Shown in pieces: positions 60,458 through 64,000 of a stretch of DNA of 64,000 nucleotides. The stretch is taken from NCBI RefSeq assembly GCF_003584135.1, contig NZ_QXFI01000009.1, positions 193,501 through 257,500 on the forward strand. Reading direction: 5' to 3'. The stretch comes from Flagellimonas pelagia. GTDB lineage: Bacteria; Bacteroidota; Bacteroidia; Flavobacteriales; Flavobacteriaceae. Each line of letters begins with the position of its first letter. Within the stretch, counting starts at the first letter, position 1. The notes under the pieces are model-generated. The model made no database searches, was not told where the DNA came from, and saw only the letters and a program-made list of their open reading frames with translations. The position numbers and the translations under genes were made by a program.

Positions 60458-63424
60458 ATGCAAAATAAAGGACTTATAAGGCTTTTCGCTATCCTTTTTG
60501 GCTTGGTGAGCATTTATCAGTTATCCTATACCTTCATCGCTAGTAAGTTGGAAAAAGATGCTGAGGCTTACGCAGTTAGCCGAATTTCGGAAGCTGAGGA
60601 TGATTATGTGGCCAAGCGTGAAGCTTTAGAGGCATCGTATTTGGATTCCATCGGTGACAACACCGTTTTGGGCTTTACCAGTTATGAAGATGCCAAGAAA
60701 AAAGAGTTGAACAAAGGTCTTGACTTGAAGGGAGGGATCAATGTTACCTTGCAGATTTCCGTAAAGGATATTTTGAAAGGATTGGCCAACAATACCAAAA
60801 ACCCCGTGTTCAACAAAGCTTTGGCTGATGCCGATAATGCATCCAAGAGTAGTGATCAAACCTATTTGGAGCTTTTCTTTGAAGCTTTTGATAACATCAA
60901 GGGAGATACCAAATTGGCCTCACCTGATATTTTTGCCAATAAGGGCCTGAGTGACGACATCAATTTCCAAATGTCGGATGATGAGGTAAAACCAATCATC
61001 AGGAAGAAAATCGACGAGTCCATTGTTTCGGCATTTGAAGTACTTCGTGAGCGTATCGATGGTTTTGGGGTAACCCAGCCCAACATCCAAAGGGAAGGAA
61101 ACTCAGGACGTATTTTGGTGGAACTTCCAGGGGCAAGGGATATTGCCCGTGCCCAGGAATTGCTTTCCAGTACGGCACAATTGGAATTTTGGGAAACCTA
61201 TTCTCAGAATAACCAGAGTTTGGGAACCTTCTTGGTGAACGCCAATGAAAGATTGAAGGAAATCTTGAAGCCTGAACAAGCTAAGGAAGAAGTATCTAAA
61301 CCTGAGTCTGAAATTGACTCATTGCTTTCGGATGTGGCCCAAGATTCATTGGACATGACCCAAGAGGCCAACCCGCTATTGGGCAAACTTATTCCCGCCA
61401 ACCCTGGTAGCCATGCCATCGCAAGGGCCATGGTGAGTGATACTGCGGAAATTGGCGGTTACCTAAGAATGCCAGAGATTAAGAGATTGTTGCCCAACGA
61501 TATCCAATTCACCAAATTCCTTTGGGAAAGAGCTGCCAAGGATGTGGAAGTGGTGGAATTGTACGCTCTCAAATCCAATAGGGATGGAGTGCCCAGGATC
61601 AGCGGGGACGTGGTTTCAGACGCGCAGGACACTTTTGACCAGTTCAATAAGCCTGCGGTAAGCATGACCATGAACACCCGTGGGGCCAAGGAATGGGAAA
61701 AATTGACAGGAGATGCCTATAACAACCAGACTGGTATCGCCATTGTATTGGATAATAAGGTATATACCGCTCCCGGTGTTTCTACAGGACCCATTTCAGG
61801 AGGCCGCTCGGAGATTACCGGTACCTTCACCGTAAACGAGACCAAGGATATAGCCAACGTATTGCGTGCTGGTAAACTACCTGCATCTGCAGAGATCATT
61901 CAATCTGAAGTAGTAGGTCCATCACTGGGTCAAGAGGCCATTGATAGTGGTTTTATGTCTTTTGCCATAGCCATGGTTTTTGTTTTGCTGTGGATGATTT
62001 TCTACTATGGTAAAGCGGGAGTTTTTGCTGATATAGCATTGATTTTCAATATCTTGTTGATTTTTGGTGTACTGACCAGCTTGGGAGCTGTTTTGACGTT
62101 GCCAGGTATCGCCGGTATCGTGTTGACCATTGGTATGTCCGTAGATGCCAACGTGTTAATCTATGAACGTATAAAAGAAGAGTTGGCCAAAGGAAAAGGG
62201 AAGGCCCAAGCCATTGCTGATGGTTTTGGAAATGCACTTTCCTCCATTTTGGATGCCAACATCACCACAGGTCTGACCGCTATCATTCTCTTTATATTCG
62301 GTTCTGGACCTATTAAAGGATTTGCGACCACTCTTTTGATCGGTATCGTGACTTCTTTGTTCACGGCCATTTTTGTAACCCGTTTGATGATCGACTCGTA
62401 CACGGCCAAAAAAGGTAGAAGGTTGGATTTCACCACAGGAATCACCAAGAACCTGTTCAAAAATGTGAACATCGATTTCTTGGCAAAACGTAAGATTGCT
62501 TATATCGTTTCAGGTATTTTGGTTGCAGTGAGCGTGTTCTCTTTGTTTACCGCAGGTCTACAACAAGGGGTTGATTTCATTGGTGGGCGTTCATATCAAA
62601 TCCGTTTTGAAAAAGTAGTAAACCCATCAGAGATCGCTTCTGAGTTGAACGATGTTTTCGGTAGTGGAACCAGTGTGAAGACATTTGGGGATGCCAACCA
62701 GATCAAGGTCACCACTCCGTATAAAGTAGATGAGGAAGGTGTGGAAGTCGATAATGAAATCCAAACTAAATTATATACCACTTTACAGAAATATCTTCCG
62801 GATGGGACTTCTTTTGAAGACTTTACCGTAGGTGCTTCTGAAAAGTCGATCGGTATCTTGCAATCCGTGAAGGTGGGACCTACCATTGCGGACGACATCA
62901 AGAAAAATGCTTTCTTGGCCATTTTGGGATCTTTGGCTGTGGTGTTCCTTTACATCTTGCTTCGATTTAGAAAATGGCAATTCTCGTTGGGTGCCGTTGT
63001 TGCGGTTTTCCACGATGTGATGATCGTGTTGGGTATCTTCTCTTTAACAGGAAAGATTATGCCCTTCAACATGGAAATTGACCAAGCCTTTATTGCTGCG
63101 ATATTGACGGTTATCGGTTACTCGTTGAACGATACCGTGGTAGTGTTCGACCGTATCCGCGAAATAACCAATATCAAAGGTTTAAAAGGCGGGGAAAATA
63201 TAAATGAAGCCTTGAACAGTACATTGAGCCGTACATTGAATACCTCATTGACTACATTGATCGTATTGTTGGCCATCTTCGTTTTTGGAGGTGAAAGCCT
63301 ACGCGGATTCATGTTCGCCATGATCATTGGTGTGGTTGTGGGTACGTATTCTTCAATATTCGTGGCTACTCCATTGATGTTCGATGCACTCAAGAAGAAA
63401 ATTGCTGCTGCTACAGGAGCATAG
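60458..63424 (+). CDS. secDF: Fused protein translocase subunit SecDF
   Basis: A 988-aa inner-membrane protein joining SecD (about 1-645) and SecF (about 660-988). The SecD half has a first membrane span, a large periplasmic P1 domain starting LNKGLDLKGGINVTLQISV, and the multi-helix part with GIVLTIGMSVDANVLIYERI. The SecF half has QQGVDFIGGRSYQIRF and IGYSLNDTVVVFDRIRE. It uses the proton gradient to pull proteins out of the Sec channel. The fused form is common in Bacteroidota. A strong promoter and a terminator frame it as one gene. Confidence 0.95.
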   Translation: MQNKGLIRLFAILFGLVSIYQLSYTFIASKLEKDAEAYAVSRISEAEDDYVAKREALEASYLDSIGDNTVLGFTSYEDAKKKELNKGLDLKGGINVTLQISVKDILKGLANNTKNPVFNKALADADNASKSSDQTYLELFFEAFDNIKGDTKLASPDIFANKGLSDDINFQMSDDEVKPIIRKKIDESIVSAFEVLRERIDGFGVTQPNIQREGNSGRILVELPGARDIARAQELLSSTAQLEFWETYSQNNQSLGTFLVNANERLKEILKPEQAKEEVSKPESEIDSLLSDVAQDSLDMTQEANPLLGKLIPANPGSHAIARAMVSDTAEIGGYLRMPEIKRLLPNDIQFTKFLWERAAKDVEVVELYALKSNRDGVPRISGDVVSDAQDTFDQFNKPAVSMTMNTRGAKEWEKLTGDAYNNQTGIAIVLDNKVYTAPGVSTGPISGGRSEITGTFTVNETKDIANVLRAGKLPASAEIIQSEVVGPSLGQEAIDSGFMSFAIAMVFVLLWMIFYYGKAGVFADIALIFNILLIFGVLTSLGAVLTLPGIAGIVLTIGMSVDANVLIYERIKEELAKGKGKAQAIADGFGNALSSILDANITTGLTAIILFIFGSGPIKGFATTLLIGIVTSLFTAIFVTRLMIDSYTAKKGRRLDFTTGITKNLFKNVNIDFLAKRKIAYIVSGILVAVSVFSLFTAGLQQGVDFIGGRSYQIRFEKVVNPSEIASELNDVFGSGTSVKTFGDANQIKVTTPYKVDEEGVEVDNEIQTKLYTTLQKYLPDGTSFEDFTVGASEKSIGILQSVKVGPTIADDIKKNAFLAILGSLAVVFLYILLRFRKWQFSLGAVVAVFHDVMIVLGIFSLTGKIMPFNMEIDQAFIAAILTVIGYSLNDTVVVFDRIREITNIKGLKGGENINEALNSTLSRTLNTSLTTLIVLLAIFVFGGESLRGFMFAMIIGVVVGTYSSIFVATPLMFDALKKKIAAATGA

Positions 63425-63449
63425 TTTAAGTTTTTAGATTACACCAAGT

Positions 63450-63486
63450 AAAGGGCCACTCGCACAAGTGGCCCTTTATTTTTTCG
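63450..63486. terminator. Terminator after secDF
   Basis: AAAGGGCCACT, loop CGCACA, AGTGGCCCTTT, then ATTTTTTC: an 11-bp perfect stem with a T-run on the plus strand. It may also slow the convergent glycosyltransferase transcript. Confidence 0.92.
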
Positions 63487-63496
63487 TTGATCGGTA

Positions 63497-64000
63497 TTAT
63501 ACTTTATTGTTGGCCAAAACTTGCAACCAGCCGATCAATTGACTGAACAATGTAAAGTTTTGGATGACCCTTAATTGCCCATTGAACCCCCATTTGTCCC
63601 TGTCTTTGGTATGGTTCAACATATACGTCAATGTTTTGGAAAGTTGTTCAATATCCGTTGGGTCTTCATTGATTTGCCCTGTTTTGTTATGGACTACTTG
63701 AAATTTCAACCCGGCAGCACCTGAAACCAGTACAGGTTTTCTCTTCCACATGGCTTCCGTGGCCGTGAGTCCAAAACCTTCTTGAATAGAATTTTGCACA
63801 ATGATGCTCGAAGTACGTTGCAAGGCGTTTACGATGAGGGCATTTTCCTTGGGATTGTCCAACGGTAATAAGAGAATGGCGATATCCTTCTGTAAATTAC
63901 GATCCACTTTTTTGTAGGCTTCCGTGAGCTCATTGAGTACTTCCTGCCCCTCGGGGTCATCGGAGACAAAATCTGGGTCCGGCCCACCCATCACTAAAAG
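63497..64000 (-). CDS. Glycosyltransferase family 4, trehalose synthase-like (5' partial)
   Basis: The frame continues past the window edge, where upstream codons read LLV before MGGPDPDF. Visible are 168 residues of the C-terminal Rossmann half of a GT-B enzyme: GGPDPDFVSDDPEG, SIIVQNSIQEGFGLTATEAM with the sugar-nucleotide Glu, and KPVLVSGAAGLKFQV. PDPDFVSDDPEG and QEGFGLTATEAM fit the TreT-type trehalose glycosyltransferring synthase, but the N-terminal acceptor half is outside, so specificity is not proven. Confidence 0.82.
   Translation of the reverse strand, partial: LLVMGGPDPDFVSDDPEGQEVLNELTEAYKKVDRNLQKDIAILLLPLDNPKENALIVNALQRTSSIIVQNSIQEGFGLTATEAMWKRKPVLVSGAAGLKFQVVHNKTGQINEDPTDIEQLSKTLTYMLNHTKDRDKWGFNGQLRVIQNFTLFSQLIGWLQVLANNKV

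Overview
The window reads as chromosome of a marine-type member of the Flavobacteriaceae (Bacteroidota); a Muricauda/Flagellimonas-like genus is my guess from gene content and protein character, not a demonstrated identity. Evidence: promoters of the Bacteroidota type (TTG, about 20 nt, TAnnTTTG), a fused SecDF, a Nudix-type arabinose regulator, many SPII lipoproteins, a TonB-dependent receptor with a carboxypeptidase-regulatory N-domain, a tmRNA whose tag reads GESNYALAA, and the order asnB-gyrB-mdh-secDF. I see no rRNA, tRNA, CRISPR array, transposase or integrase.

Region 1 (1-14.6 kb) is an L-arabinose/arabinan utilisation island. It holds the end of a LamG-bearing secreted protein, a divergent Nudix-like repressor (AraR type), then one long co-directional run: GH51 arabinofuranosidase, GH127 beta-L-arabinofuranosidase, a second GH51 lipoprotein, araB, araD, araA, a lipoprotein mutarotase and an SSS symporter, closed by a strong bidirectional terminator. 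Arabinose would be released outside or in the periplasm, mutarotated, imported with sodium and converted to D-xylulose-5-phosphate. Two related inverted repeats lie between araR and the operon.

Region 2 (14.6-26.4 kb) holds a tripartite RND efflux operon, tandem two-domain universal stress proteins, a thioredoxin, a DUF1080 lipoprotein and an SDR-SDR-AraC operon headed by a 22-bp-phased direct repeat. Region 3 (26.4-30.4 kb) has a 33-aa membrane peptide, tmRNA, a repeat-rich spacer, a lysine/saccharopine-dehydrogenase-like enzyme, a PHP phosphoesterase and small proteins.

Region 4 (30.4-35.8 kb) is an iron-siderophore operon: TonB receptor, DUF4198 protein, two small membrane proteins resembling DUF3325/DUF3649, and a PepSY membrane protein. 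Its promoter is flanked by two inverted copies of an 18-nt box. Region 5 (35.8-40.7 kb) has kdsA, two tandem paralogous surface proteins, typA/bipA and a polyphosphate-glucokinase-like ROK kinase.

Region 6 (40.7-44.2 kb) is the most informative regulatory find. A LytS/LytTR two-component pair and the neighbouring dioxygenase-like lipoprotein plus pirin-like operon share promoters of identical geometry: a 9-bp direct repeat with 12-nt spacer, 29 nt, then TAGTTTTA. This points to an autoregulated LytTR circuit with a local target.

Region 7 (44.2-64 kb) is largely housekeeping and envelope: ftsE, a 1007-aa TPR protein with an outer-membrane barrel partner, an OmpA-like protein, an amidohydrolase, DUF2911, asnB, gyrB, a DUF6588-like protein, mdh, secDF and the end of a trehalose-synthase-like glycosyltransferase.
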